The notes below the pieces were generated by a model. That model did no database searches. It was not told where the DNA came from and was given only the letters and a program-made list of their open reading frames with translations. Source: Macrophomina tecta (lineage: Eukaryota > Ascomycota > Dothideomycetes > Botryosphaeriales > Botryosphaeriaceae). From it: DNA of 64,000 nt. The stretch lies in assembly GCA_024180945.1 (NCBI GenBank), contig JAKSGN010000003.1:1-64000 (forward strand), in the 5' to 3' direction. Position 1 is the stretch's first letter, and each line of letters starts with the position of its first letter. The translations under genes were made by a program, and so were the position numbers. Below, in pieces: positions 10,155 to 22,040 of the stretch.

Positions 10155-11291
10155 TCAGACCCCGCAGCGCTCGCTTACCTGATCTTCACTTCCGGCTCGA
10201 CCGGTGAGCCAAAGGGCGTCGAGGTCGAGCACCGCGCCTTCTGCACCGGAGCCCTGCGGCGTGCGCCATCAATCAACCGGAACGGTAACTCGAGGGTGTT
10301 CCAATTCTCCTCTTATGGATTTGACACGAGCATCGAAGACATCCTGACTACCCTCATCACAGGCGGCTGTGTGTGCGTGCCTAGCGAGCGGGATCGAAGA
10401 GACAACTTCGCAGGGGCATTCAAACAGCTGGGCGCCAACTGCGCCGACATCACGCCGTCGCTCGCGCACGTGCTGAAGCCGGAGGAGCTGCCCGGGTTGG
10501 AGACGTTGATCCTCGGCGGCGAGTTCATGGGCTCCTCTCTAGTCCGGAAGTGGGCAAATGGCAAAGTCAAGCTGATCAATACATACGGACCAACCGAGTG
10601 CGCCATCGTTGCGAGCGTCACGGAGCCCCTGCACAGCGGCGGCGATGCCAATACCATCGGGCGCTTGCCCTGCGGTCGAGCCTGGATTGTTAGCCCCAGC
10701 AATCACAACCGCTTGCTGCCAAAGGGTGCGGTTGGCGAGCTGCTGGTTGAAGGACCTCTGCTTGCCCGCGGCTACCACCAGGACGCTGAGCAAACGCGCC
10801 TCGCATTTGTTACAGGTGTTACCTGGGCGAGTCCGGAGCAGAGGTTCTACAAGACCGGCGATCTGGTCATGGTCATGGAAGACGACAGCCTCGTCTTCAT
10901 TGGTCGAAAGGACTCCCAAGTCAAGATCCGCGGACAGAGAGTCGAACTAGCCGAGGTCGAAACACATGTGGGCGCTGCTTCTGGTGCAGAAAATGTGGTT
11001 GTCGAGTTCCTTTCCGTCCACAACCGAGAACGATCTTTGGTTGCGTTTCTGGCCTTATTTATTTATTTATTTATTTATTTAGTTTAACGTCCTTCTTGAG
11101 TCAGAGACTATCAAAGACGGGCTTTAGAAGCCGTTTCTAGTTATACATTTTCTAGAGGCTCCTTGTAAAAGAAGCATTCTAGGAGAGCACAAGGAATAGT
11201 AGACTTAAAAGCCAAACGAGAGGCAGGCCTCTAAGGAGATAGTATAAGAGAATAGTAATAGAAAACAAAGGAGTGTAAGCGTCGGACGTAT

Positions 11292-14200
11292 TTAAACCCC
11301 GTCGGGCGTGTTGTTAAGAATCCACCGGCGCGTAGATATCTTGGTTTTTCTAAGAAACTCAGCTGTTGCTTGAGTGCCTTTATTTGTAGTGAATAGGTCC
11401 GTAAGATTAAGAATAGGTTTCTCCAGAGCGTCTTTTATAGAGAGCCTTTCAGCTCTATATAAATAACAGTCTAAGAGGAGATGTCTCGGTGTTTGCTTTG
11501 CCGTACCAGAGCAGTAGCATCTATCATCCTCTACATGGTTAAAACGGTAGAGATAGGACTTGAAGTACCCGTGTCCAATCTTCAGCTGGTAGAAGGAGGA
11601 AGCTGTTTCCCTTACTGTAGTAGGGGCGATCAGCTTCCTCTTTATCTTCCAGGTAAATGCTTTACTGTAGGCTGAGCTGGGAACTGATAAGAGCTGGCTT
11701 TTCCACTCGTTGTAGAGAACTTCTTTTAGTTGCATTCCGTAGAATGCAACAGAAGTGTCTTCTGTTGTAGGGGGGATTAACGTTGCTTGTTTAGCAAGTC
11801 TGTCGGCCTCCTCATTTCCGTGCACGTTGACGTGCCCCGGAACCCATTCAACCGTGACTTTGTTGTCCCTGTCTCTTAGCTGCCTGGCAGCGTGAATTGC
11901 CCGTTGCTGCCACCGTTGGCCAGGCGTGTTGTTAGGGTGTTTGAGCCTCAAGAGTGCAGCCTGGTTATCCGCAAAGACTCTTATATCTTTTGACTTGTAC
12001 CCATGTTTGTTGGCTAGCTCAAGGGCAGTGGTTATGCCATCAAGTTCACCGTTATAAACGAGAGCGTTGGGACCAATATTCTTAGTAGCTCTTACTTGGA
12101 TTTTGTCTCTGGATTGGCTGTAATCTAACAGTACCACTCCAACACCTATTCCCATTCCCTGAGGAAGTGATGAGGCATCAGAGTAGAGAGCTATAAGATT
12201 GTCCGGGGCCTCTGCCAACGCTTTTGAGTGCTCAGTAGCAGCATCTGCTTTGCTTAAGGTGGAGATCTCTGTATTGTAGGGAGTGTACCCGGCCCATGGT
12301 GGGTAGAGAAATGGATCGACTTTCTCTATATCCCTGGGGATCGAGCGTAGTGTATCCTTAATTCTCTCTAGCCGTGTAGCTGGGCTGTTCTCTCTAGATT
12401 CTAGATTGATCTTGTCGAGTTCTTTCCGTACTGGATGGTTTTCTCCGAGTTGGCTGATTCTTAATGCGTACTTCCGGAGGGTAGCATTTAGTCGTAGCTC
12501 TGGCGGAGGTATTGCAGCCTCTACTTCCATTGGTTTAATAGGGGCAGTCTTGAACACTCCTAGGATCTTCCGTAGGGCAAGGTTTTGGAGGAGGTTGTGT
12601 TGTCTTTTAACTGCCCACTGGTTGTTCCAGTATAGTTGGCAGCCAAAGTCGGCTACGCTTACAACACAAGCGTTATAGAGTTGTCTAATTGCATAGGGAG
12701 AAAGTCCCCGTTCAACATTAGCTAGCCTTGAGAGGCGTTGGAAGGTAGATCTTGCTTGACTTATTCTTATAGAAACGTGTTCTTTAAAAGTAAGCAGCGG
12801 GTCAAAGAAAATACCTAGCCATCGTACAAGATTCTGGGGCTTCTTCACCTGGCCATCCGGTAGAACAAGAGATGAGGAGGTTGCTTCTTTAGATCTACTA
12901 AAGTGAAGTAGCTCTGTTTTATCCAGGTCAAAGGCAACGCCCTTTTCTTTACCACGTTTGTAGAGCTCTCTTATCTCCTCTTGTAGTATTTTAACGTTGC
13001 GTTTAAAGCTGCTGGAGCTAGCTATTACTGCAATATCATCTATGTAGGAGAGGTAGACAACTTTATGAGAGGGGAAGAGCTCTCGGAGGTAGATAAGGAA
13101 GAGTATTGGTGAAACAGGGCTCCCTTGCGGAATACCTGTCTCAATCGGGCTGAACTCTTCCTCCTCTCCATTAAACGCAAGCCGTAGTTGTCGTTTATTT
13201 AGGAAAGATCTGATCCACGCGAGAAGATTGAGTGGAAGGCCTATTTTTGCCATGATAGTAAGGAGTTGTTCTTGAGCAACGTGATCAAAGGCACCTTTTA
13301 CATCAAGGAATACTACTGATGTTTTACGTTTTACTCGTCGGTTCTCTTCTACCTTATTAGCTAGTAATAAGGCAGCGTCAATAGCAGATTTCTTTAGCCT
13401 TCCCCCAATTTGAGAGGGATCTAGAAGGTGTGTTGTCTCTGCTAGATAACTCAGACGTTTGGCCGTGATTCGTTCTAATATCTTCCCAAGACAGTTGAGC
13501 AAGCTGATGACCCGGTAGGACTTGGGAGCATGTATATCTGGCTTGTTCTTGCTGAGAATTGCGCCTGTTGCTTCTCTCCAGCATAGCGGGTGGTATCCAT
13601 AGCTGAATAGAGTACTGAACACCTTGTAGAAGGCTTGTGGGGCTGCTTTATACGCCTGGATAATGATCTCTTGCGTTATAGTATCAGGCCCTGGGGTTTT
13701 CCCCTTTATTTGAGTGGAGCATGCTTGTTCAAGTTCTGCTTCCTTTAGGAGGGGCCAGTCCCAGTTTGTGGGATTGTATTCCTCCCAGTTGAATGGTAGT
13801 GCCTGTGGAGGTTTTGGGAATAAACCTGTACGGAGGGCAGAACACTTCCCCTTAAAGCTATCTTCTAGTACCGCATTTGGGGCTCGGATTTCAGGGATCC
13901 TTACCTCCCTCCGTGGCTTAGTGTATGACATTGCTTTGTAGATTGACGTTGGGGTCTCCTTAGAGAGAAAGTTGTTCCAGTGTTCGCGTTTTGCTTGTTT
14001 CACCGCCTGTAGAAAGGTGTTCCGGGACTCAAGGTATGCCTTTATGCTAGTAGCGGTGGGGTTCCGTCTGTTATTACGTGTTTTTTGTCCTAGGTCTAGC
14101 CGTAGGTTGTAGAGCTCGTCTGTCCACCATGATTTAAAGCGAGGCCCCAGTTTGAGTTTGGGGATAGTAAGTTCTGCAGCATAGGTAATGGCTTTAGTCA

Positions 14201-15122
14201 AGCTACTACCTAGATTATTAAGTGCTGGGACTGATAACGTATTGCCCCCTGCTATATCCTGAGAGAGGGTAGAGGGGCTTAGCTGCTCTATATCTAAGAG
14301 TACGCTTGGAAGGAGTTGCTCTATCTTCTCCCGGAATAGATTAGAGAATTCCGACCAGTTGGCCTTCCTAGTATTGAACCGGGTGGTAGGCTGTGCTGGG
14401 GAGCTCGTAGGAGGCTCCATTGGACTAATAGAAAAGAAGATTGGGTAGTGGTCTGAGCCAAGGTCTTGAATGACTTTCCACCCTTCTATCCTGTCTTCTA
14501 ATTCTCTAGTTGCCAGGGTAAGATCGATAGTAGTTTCTCTACTAAGATGGCTACGGTGGAAGGTGCCTCTACCTATCTTATTGAGTAGACTAAGGTTGTT
14601 ATCTTCGATCCATTGGATGAGCTGGGGAGCCCTGCTATCTGGGCTAGATCGTGGATCCCACCACGGGTGGTGTGTGTTGAAATCTCCGGCTATGATAGTC
14701 GGTGTGGTTATACTATAGTAACTAAGGACGCGTTCTATAGTATAGAGAGACCCTGCTTCCTCTTGGTCCACTTGATTGTAGAGGTTTAGGAGCTGGAATT
14801 TAGAGTTCTGCTGGATAATCTCAAGTAGTAGTATATCGGGACTAGCAAAGAGATCGGCCTTGTAGTTAACCTGGGTTTCCCTCAGAAACCGTGAGATATA
14901 GGTTAACGTACGAGGCCTTAAACCAGGAGGAGTAACCGGGAGAATTTGACCAAAGGATGGATGGTTGATAGAGCGGTTTTCAGAGGGATTAGGGGAGATG
15001 ATAACCCAAGGTTCTTGAATAAGAATCAGGTCAACTTTTATCTCAACTGCGTAGTTCAGGATTGCCTCGGTAACCGAGGAATTCCTATTAACATTGGCTT
15101 GCAGTATTCTAATAGATCCCAT
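11292..15122 (-). CDS. LINE ORF2: endonuclease, reverse transcriptase, RNase H polyprotein
   Basis: 1276 residues, ATG at 15122. An APE-like endonuclease occupies about residues 1-225 (IQEPWV, AGDFNTHHPWWD, LGSDHYPIF). The reverse transcriptase spans about 470-740, with motif A FLDVKGAFDHV, motif B GIPQGSPVSPILF and catalytic SYIDDIAV (about residue 694). RNase H follows at about 970-1110 (LYSDASS, ADNQAALL, GHVNVHGNEEADRLAKQA). A C-terminal CYCSG...H...C zinc-binding cluster comes last, as in other fungal LINEs. All catalytic residues expected in these domains are present, so it could be active. It nicks the target and primes reverse transcription there. The start codon overlaps the ORF1 stop (TAATG), suggesting termination-reinitiation. 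Confidence 0.95.
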   Translation of the reverse strand: MGSIRILQANVNRNSSVTEAILNYAVEIKVDLILIQEPWVIISPNPSENRSINHPSFGQILPVTPPGLRPRTLTYISRFLRETQVNYKADLFASPDILLLEIIQQNSKFQLLNLYNQVDQEEAGSLYTIERVLSYYSITTPTIIAGDFNTHHPWWDPRSSPDSRAPQLIQWIEDNNLSLLNKIGRGTFHRSHLSRETTIDLTLATRELEDRIEGWKVIQDLGSDHYPIFFSISPMEPPTSSPAQPTTRFNTRKANWSEFSNLFREKIEQLLPSVLLDIEQLSPSTLSQDIAGGNTLSVPALNNLGSSLTKAITYAAELTIPKLKLGPRFKSWWTDELYNLRLDLGQKTRNNRRNPTATSIKAYLESRNTFLQAVKQAKREHWNNFLSKETPTSIYKAMSYTKPRREVRIPEIRAPNAVLEDSFKGKCSALRTGLFPKPPQALPFNWEEYNPTNWDWPLLKEAELEQACSTQIKGKTPGPDTITQEIIIQAYKAAPQAFYKVFSTLFSYGYHPLCWREATGAILSKNKPDIHAPKSYRVISLLNCLGKILERITAKRLSYLAETTHLLDPSQIGGRLKKSAIDAALLLANKVEENRRVKRKTSVVFLDVKGAFDHVAQEQLLTIMAKIGLPLNLLAWIRSFLNKRQLRLAFNGEEEEFSPIETGIPQGSPVSPILFLIYLRELFPSHKVVYLSYIDDIAVIASSSSFKRNVKILQEEIRELYKRGKEKGVAFDLDKTELLHFSRSKEATSSSLVLPDGQVKKPQNLVRWLGIFFDPLLTFKEHVSIRISQARSTFQRLSRLANVERGLSPYAIRQLYNACVVSVADFGCQLYWNNQWAVKRQHNLLQNLALRKILGVFKTAPIKPMEVEAAIPPPELRLNATLRKYALRISQLGENHPVRKELDKINLESRENSPATRLERIKDTLRSIPRDIEKVDPFLYPPWAGYTPYNTEISTLSKADAATEHSKALAEAPDNLIALYSDASSLPQGMGIGVGVVLLDYSQSRDKIQVRATKNIGPNALVYNGELDGITTALELANKHGYKSKDIRVFADNQAALLRLKHPNNTPGQRWQQRAIHAARQLRDRDNKVTVEWVPGHVNVHGNEEADRLAKQATLIPPTTEDTSVAFYGMQLKEVLYNEWKSQLLSVPSSAYSKAFTWKIKRKLIAPTTVRETASSFYQLKIGHGYFKSYLYRFNHVEDDRCYCSGTAKQTPRHLLLDCYLYRAERLSIKDALEKPILNLTDLFTTNKGTQATAEFLRKTKISTRRWILNNTPDGV

Positions 15123-16591
15123 TAGGAAGATGTCTGCTTCCTAGTATTGGAGGTTCTAGGTCCATGCAGCTTCTCTGCCTTACAGCTAACTCCAAAGAGT
15201 GATAGCCTTGAGGATATAGCCTTGCGGGCCTCGTTCTCTGTGCTGAAGGCAATAACAATTGAACCTCCCTGTTGTGTTAGTCGTTTGGCTTCTGAGGTGA
15301 GCCAGTACGGTTCCCCAATTGCTGTAAGACCAGAGTTGAAGGTCTTAATTTCTTCCTTAACTAAGGAGGAGAATTCTTCTCGTGAGAAGGTATTGAGGTC
15401 AGCTGTTGGGATTCCATGAACAGCAACCTTATACCATGGTTTATTCTCTATAATAGAGACCGTAGGTATAACCGAGTCAATGATTTTCTTATTCTTGAGG
15501 AGGAAGTCGGCTGAGTAGCTTTCAGTTACCGTAAGAACAAGGTTCCCTTTCTCTGAGATTGAGGCAGCAGAGATTACAGTTGGCTTTTTTGAGTATGCTA
15601 TCGAGAATGCCTTGTTAAAAGCGTTTCTCATGGCGAAGGATGAGATCTCGCTAGGGCGGCTGACTAGGCGTAGAACTGCTTGCCGGGGGGGTTTCGTCTT
15701 CTTTCCTCCGGTTGGGGAGATGGTTGTCTTTGTTGTCTGTGAGGGGTTCTTCCGGGCGATTGTTGTCCACTCCTGGCTATTGGTAGCGGCAATAGAAGCG
15801 TCGTTGCTCGTGGGGGAATTTGCTAGGGGAAGGATAGGATTGGGAGGCTGTGGAATATGTATAGACGTGGGAGGGGCAGCTGGTAGCTTGTTCAGTTCCC
15901 TTGTCCGGTTGGCTAGAGCCCTTGATGTGTTCTCTAGAGATCGGACTTGGGTGGCAAGGATTGACTTTGCCTTATCGAGTATACCTCCCTCTGTGTACTC
16001 CCTAAAGATCTGTAAGAGGTCTAGGATTTTCCGGTTCTTCTCTAGGTCTTCTTCGAGGTTTGCTGCTTTCAAAAGGCAGTCAAGTGCTCCTTCAAGGGCA
16101 GCGTCCACTGTTGTAAAGACACCAAATCGTGCTCTCTTTTTCTGGCCTTCCTTTGTGTGCACTGTGAAGAGTGTCGTGGGAGGCATAGTAGCGAGAGATG
16201 GGCTACGAGTAGTTCTAGTAGGAGTAGACTCTATCGTGATAGCCGGGCGTTTGAGTGGGTTGCCTATAGGGTGCTGTGCATCTTGTTGTGGGGTAACCGG
16301 GGGGGGTGGGGCTTGGGGGGAGTCTTGAGCAGTTGGGATATCTATCATCTCATGGTCGGTAGACGTTTGTCCTGGGAGGTTTTCCTGGTATTCTCGCTCC
16401 GGTGTTGGGCATCTGGAGGGAATAGGGGAGCCTAGTATGATAGGCCCCCACTCCTTGTCCCCGTGTGGGGGAGGGTCGGGTTGGTCCATTATGCTGGAAG
16501 GGTCTAGGGAGTGCTTGGTAGGAGGCCCGTGTGTTGAGCTTTGACCAGGGGTCAAAATCTCTTCGGTGGTTGGCTGTGGGAGAGGCTCCAC
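15122..16591 (-). CDS. LINE ORF1: Gag-like nucleic-acid-binding protein
   Basis: The open frame is up to 489 codons. The upstream end at 16591 is a GTG and the first in-frame ATG is at 16489 (about 455 residues), so the start is uncertain. The N-terminal third is Pro/Thr/Ser-rich. A coiled-coil-like segment near residues 160-235 is followed by a globular region (SRPSEISSFAMRNAFNKAF onward) resembling LINE ORF1 RNA-binding folds. I see no CCHC zinc knuckle, which many Tad-like ORF1 proteins have. Its stop TAA (15122-15124) shares one base with the ORF2 ATG. The role is presumably RNA packaging and chaperoning of the element. Confidence 0.8.
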   Translation of the reverse strand: MEPLPQPTTEEILTPGQSSTHGPPTKHSLDPSSIMDQPDPPPHGDKEWGPIILGSPIPSRCPTPEREYQENLPGQTSTDHEMIDIPTAQDSPQAPPPPVTPQQDAQHPIGNPLKRPAITIESTPTRTTRSPSLATMPPTTLFTVHTKEGQKKRARFGVFTTVDAALEGALDCLLKAANLEEDLEKNRKILDLLQIFREYTEGGILDKAKSILATQVRSLENTSRALANRTRELNKLPAAPPTSIHIPQPPNPILPLANSPTSNDASIAATNSQEWTTIARKNPSQTTKTTISPTGGKKTKPPRQAVLRLVSRPSEISSFAMRNAFNKAFSIAYSKKPTVISAASISEKGNLVLTVTESYSADFLLKNKKIIDSVIPTVSIIENKPWYKVAVHGIPTADLNTFSREEFSSLVKEEIKTFNSGLTAIGEPYWLTSEAKRLTQQGGSIVIAFSTENEARKAISSRLSLFGVSCKAEKLHGPRTSNTRKQTSS

Positions 16592-18740
16592 TGGAGGAGA
16601 GTGTTTAATTACTCGCTATCGGGAAGTCCAGTGGCGATGCAATTTTGATCCACTATTCCTTAGGGTGTTCTCTACTCTTGTTTCACGTGTGGTGCGATTT
16701 TGGCTCGTTCTGGTAGTGTGGTGGGGTTGCGGAGGCTGTAGTAGGTTGGGATCTATCCGTTTACCTCTTTCTCCTCATATCACGCAATAGCGCGTACGTC
16801 TACGAAGCTAGAATTCTGGATTCTAGCTAAGGGAGTCGAGCGCTTTCAAACGGTACCGGTCTTGGCGCGATTCTCGAGGGTCGAATTCGAAGGTGGCGAC
16901 GGGCTGTGCGTTTCTGGCCTTTGAGGGTTTCAATACGAAAGTTGAAACTATACCGATGACACCGGAGCTGCATTCACGCTTCCAAAACTGCCAGCAAATG
17001 CTGCAAGGTGAAGTGCCCAGCTACATGATTCCCTCGGCTCTGATTCCCGTAACATCAATTCCCCTCACCAGGTCTGGGAAGGTGGACCACAGGTTTCTGA
17101 AACGTATGGTAAAGTCGTTTTCTCAAGAGCAGCTGCTTCAGTATCGCCTAGCGGAGAGGAAACATGGTTTGCCGCTGGTCGATTCTTTACATGTGCTGCT
17201 CGGTGGGATCTGGGCGAATGTATTAGAAATTGATCCAGACTGCCTACGCACAAATTTGGACTTCTTCAAAACTGGGGGAGACTCGCTTAGTGCCATGCAG
17301 TTGGCTGCATCGCTTCATGAAGCCGGATTCCAGCTGTCCGTTTCAGACATCTTCCGCCACGCGGAGCTGTCTGACATGGCTTCGCGCCTCAAAGCCCGAT
17401 CAAGGGTCGACGATTCCAGGACTCTCGACCCTCCACCGTTCAGCCTGCTGCCCGTGGGCTTCTCAGTTCAAGACTTCCTTGCGAAAAGAGAGGTAGATTT
17501 CAGAGAGGAAGAAGTCGAGGACATATATCCCTGTACGCCAACCCAAGAAGCGCTCATGGCGTTGTCCGCAAAACAACCTCGTGCATACGTGGCTCGGTTT
17601 TCAAGCTATCTCCAGGACCGTACGGACGCTGATCGACTCAAACGCGCCTGGGAACAGGTCATACACCATTATCCAATCCTCCGAACGCGCATTCTTCTCG
17701 ATCTCGAGATCGGCGCGGTGCAAATTGTACTGAAATCAGCCGCGCAGACGAAATCTGCATTCGAGTCTCCCCCAGACATCATAAAATACGGGAATCCACT
17801 TTTCTACGTCTAGTTCTCGCAGGATATTGGCAGGGATGTCATCACAGTAACGATTCATCACGCTGTATTTGACGCTCATAGCCTTGCTATAATTCATAAA
17901 GAGCTCCTGCAAGCTTACAAGACCGGAAAAAGTCATGCACCACATAGCTCGATTCCACGCTTCATAGCATCGCTTCAGAGCAAAGACGACGAAGCTCAGC
18001 TCGCTTATTGGCAAAAGGAACTGGAAGGCGGTCCCTCCACTGACTTCTACATCACGGAGCGCACCAACAGGGGCGCCAGGAGAGAAGAAGTGGCAACAAA
18101 TAGAGTTCACCTGGACGATTCTCTGCTGAGTCATGTGTCTTCTTCCAGGTATACCATGGCGCTGCTACTCCGAGCTGCGTGGGCCTTGACCATCGCCACC
18201 TTCACCAATTCAGACGACGTGCTATTTGGAGTCACATTGTCAGAAAGAAGTGCTGCATGCGAAGGGATGAAAGATCTGGTTGCGCCTACCATGACCACAA
18301 TTCCACTTAGGGTTCGAATAAACAAGAGACAGTCAGTTCTCGAGTTTCTCGAGACATTGAGGGCCCAGGCTGCCGACATGATTCCCTTCGAACACACGGG
18401 TCTGCACAAGATTCAGCGCCACATCTCAAAGCGTGTAGAAATCCGTAACATACTGGTGGTACAGCATGACCTCCATGACACTGTGTACGAAAATGCCCTC
18501 CTGGCTGGACCAGCAGAAGGACCGCAGTCTGGAGACGCAACGTCTGCAAACTACTACACGGAGGACCTGGTGCTAGAATGCACCGTGTTGAAGGAAGAAA
18601 TAGACCTTCGAGCCACATTCGATTCTTCTAAGGTTGACAAGCAGCAGCTTGTGCACATGCTGGCCTCGTTCTCCCACCTATTCAAGCAGCTTTGCTGCGT
18701 TGATGAGAGCTTGACCCTTTCTTGTCTCCGGCATTGCGAT

Positions 18741-21700
18741 CAGGACAGCTTCGAGCATATCGTGCACTGGAATACAACGACGCGGGGTATATCGCAAGAG
18801 CAAGCTTCCATTCATGAGCTCGTGAGCGAAAATGCAAAAACAGATCCATATCGGGACGCCATTGTGTCCTGGGATGGCTCCATAACTTTCCAGGAGTTAG
18901 AAAAACACGCAAATAACTTGGCACAACATATTTCCTGGCTTGATATAACCAGTCGCGATGTAACTGTCATACCTGTTGTGTTCGGAAAGTCCATGTATGC
19001 CATCATCGCCATGCTTGCGATCATGAAAGCGGGACATGCTTATACGGCCTTGGACACCTCCAACCCGACACAGAGACTAAAGAATATGGCACAAAAAATC
19101 AGAGCACGCCTTTGTTTAGCTTCCGCAGAATACAGCAAAACCCTCGAGGGAACTGTGGACCGCGTAGTTGTTGTTGATGCAGACCTCCTCAGTCTGCTAC
19201 AATCCCGTGAAGTCAACAGCGCTCCGCCCACGCCTGTGGGTGGACTTGTATCGCCTGAAGCTCCTGCAATAATCGTATTCACATCAGGCAGCACCGGAAG
19301 ACCGAAACCCATAGTACTACTCCACAGGGCCGTTACTAGCTGCGCGAAGGCGTACGGTCCAAGCATGGATTTCGGCCCGCAGACAAGAGTGCTTTCCAAT
19401 GCTGCATATGCATTCGGTGAGTAATGTTCCAGAGGATACCGAGGCAAGACTGATGGATAACGTAGACATTCATGCCTGTGAGATTTTCATAACCCTCATC
19501 CATGGCGGCACCCTTTTCCTGACGAATAGAGACCGATCGAGCTTGGTCGAGGTAATCAATGATTGGAGCATCAACTGGCTGTTCTCAACTCCGTCAGCCC
19601 TGGAAATTTTGCCCGGACCTGATGCTATTCCCTCTGTCAAGACGTTGATGATGATCGGCGAGGCGCCTAGTAGAACTGTCTACTCGAAATGGGTTCGCGC
19701 AGGTCTCCATATAATCAACGCCTATGGACCTGCTGAAAATACCCTCTTTTCTACGATGACCACTGTTGAGACCACACATCAAGATCCCGCATTAATCGGA
19801 AGACCACGCAATACCGCGGCTTGGGTAGTGGACCCCGATGATTACCAAAGAATTTGTCCTATCGGAGCTGTTGGCGAGTTGATGCTGCAGGGACAGCAGC
19901 TTGCAGATGGCTATTTGCATGAGCCCCATAAGACTGCGCTCGCTTTTGTCGAAGCTCCAAAATGCGTGGACGAGCTGGCCAGCATATGGCGGACCATGTG
20001 CTACAAGACAGGAGACCTGTGCCAATTCAACACTGACGGAACACTACGCATTATTGGACGGACGGACTCTCAAGTCAAGCTGAGAGGCCAACGGCTGGAA
20101 ACTGCAGAGGTGGAATATCACCTAAGGAAATTGATCGACGCAGAGCTGGCGGTCGATTGCCTTAACTTCCCCTCAGGGCGCCAGTCGTTGGCTGCATTTA
20201 TCGTGACCAAGAACTCACGCATCCAGCCCTCGTCGGGCCTCATCACGACTGGGACGAAAGAGTTCAAAAAGCAGTGTCATTACGCCGCCACAGCTCTTGG
20301 AGACCATCTGCCGCCATTTATGATCCCCTCTCTCTTCATCCCAATCAGGGCCATGCCACGAACCGCGTCTGACAAGCTTGATCGCAAGCTGCTGCGAGCG
20401 ACAGTCCTGCAGCTCCCGGAAGATACAGCACTGGGATTTGCTATCCAAGGCACCGAGCCTTTGAAGCAGCCTACTACTGAAGATGAGCGCATCTTGCAGG
20501 GCCTCTGGGCTAAGGTGCTCGGTATGGAGCGGCAGAAGATCGGCGTTGAAAGCGGCTTCGAGGCTCTGGGTGGTGACTCAATCACGGCGATCAAGCTCGC
20601 CGTCGCGGTGCGCGAAAATTGCTACAACAAGACGCTCTCTGTCGTAGATATCCTTCGCTTCCCCCGCTTGTCGCAGATGGCCAGCCGCCTGACGGAGGTC
20701 AGGAGACTAGCTGAGCCTGCTCTTAAGCCGTTCGATCTGCTCGGACAAGCTGACACGGGGAGTCTACTGGACTGGGTGAAGGCAGAGCATGGCTTTGAAA
20801 TGCGTGATGCATATCCGTGCACGCCGTTGCAGGAAGGCTTTATGCGGGCAACCGCCCAAAACTGCCATGCTTATGTGAGTCACCAGGTGTTCTCTCTCGC
20901 CAAAGGAGTTGACGTTAGGAAGCTCCGCCTGGTTTGGGAAGATATTATTTCTCGGCACGACATTCTGCGCAGTACAATCATTACGACCCATTCCGGAGAC
21001 ATGCTGCAGGCTGTGCGGCCAATTGCTGAAGATAGCCAACTTGTGGATGCGTTGTCTTTATCCAGCTACCTACAGGAGACCAAGGCTCACGCGGTAAGGT
21101 ATGGGTCGCCGCTGTTCAGAGTGGGCTTTGTAGAAGGGCTTGAGCGCAAAATTGTAGTAACGGCTCACCATGCCGTGTTTGATGCTTGGTACCTTTCCAA
21201 ACTACTCGCCGAGGTGCACGCCGTGTACCACGAGCGCGAGTGTCAAGCGGCAAAGCCTGTGCCCTTCGTATGGTTCGTCCAACACATCCAGAATTCCCAG
21301 GGAGAAAATTCCCAGCTGTTCTGGCAAGCCAATCTAGAGGGGCAGACTACAAGCCAAGTCTTCTCTGCACCGGAGGCAAGTCAGCGGCCTAGACTCGAGT
21401 CGAGCATATCACGATGCTTCAAGCTGCAGGGAACATACCCGGGAAACATGCTTTCGACCATTGTCCGCGCAGCATGGGCTTCAGTTCTGTCGCTGTACTC
21501 AGAGTCATCAGACATTACCTTCGGATTGATCCTCAACGGAAGGAGCGGAGCCGACAGTCTTACGGATTTCGATGCAGTTGCTGGCCCAACCGTCACGACA
21601 GTACCATTTCGTGTACGCATTAACCAACGACAGACGACCGGCAGTTACCTCGATGCTGTCAAGAAATCTGGTATTGATATACTGCCGCATCAGTTCTACA

Positions 21701-22040
21701 GGCTGAAGAGCGCAGGGGGTGAGGGTGCCGATGCGGTTGCTGCCAGCAACTTTGACAACATACTAGACGTGGTGATCGCAGCTGACGACGAGCCTCAGAG
21801 CATTTTGACTCCAGACAAGAGCATTAAGCTATCTCAGCAGTCCAGCTACTATATGACTCCGCTCGTTGTTCTTTCCACTATCCGCCAAGGCGGCGACATC
21901 TCGCTCGATTTGACGTACGACTCCAATACAATAGCCGCCGAAAAAGCTACGCAGATCAGCTCGCAGCTGGAGCTACTCATATCGCAGCTAGCGTCGTTGC
22001 CACCCAATACTCTCTTGGGCGACCTGAGGCTACTTACCGA
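18741..22040 (+). other. NRPS module 3: A3-T3-C3
   Basis: A3 has FTSGSTGRPKP (about 19280), AYGPAENT, YKTGDL, GRTDSQVKLRGQRLE and an A10-like TASDKLDR. T3 has LGGDSITA (Ser about 20578). C3 has HHAVFDAWY (about 21168). The 49-bp intron 19417-19465 is inside A4. No lesion is visible within this module. Confidence 0.9.

Larger units (their letters stand above)
11057..16906 (-). mobile_element. Full-length Tad1/I-type LINE inserted in the NRPS
   Basis: A 5850-bp element lies on the - strand, flanked by a perfect 15-bp target duplication TGCGTTTCTGGCCTT at 11042-11056 and 16907-16921. Its 3' end is a TAAA-type tandem tail (seen as TTTATTTATT on +, 11057-11083) rather than poly(A). From its own 5' end: a UTR (16906-16592), ORF1, ORF2 and a 3' UTR (11291-11057). 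Both ORFs are uninterrupted and the target copies are identical, so the insertion is probably young. The EN-RT-RNase H organisation fits the Tad1/I group of non-LTR elements known in ascomycetes. Confidence 0.95.
9701..18740 (+). other. NRPS module 2: A2-T2-C2, carrying three lesions
   Basis: A2 begins near 9715. Its A3 motif FTSGSTGEPKG (about 10185) follows the frame-shifting duplication at 10111-10154. A8 (GRKDSQVKIRGQRVELAE) lies just left of the LINE, and A10 (LTRSGKVDH, about 17070) just right of it. T2 is TGGDSLSA (Ser about 17284). C2 has HHAVFDAHS (about 17853), downstream of an in-frame TAG at 17811-17813. Reading frames either side of the LINE agree once one target copy is discounted. 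Confidence 0.88.

Noticed and set aside
17808..17823. A 15-bp GT-AG intron spanning the TAG at 17811
   Set aside because: Far below any plausible fungal intron length and without a branch site. An in-frame nonsense change is simpler.
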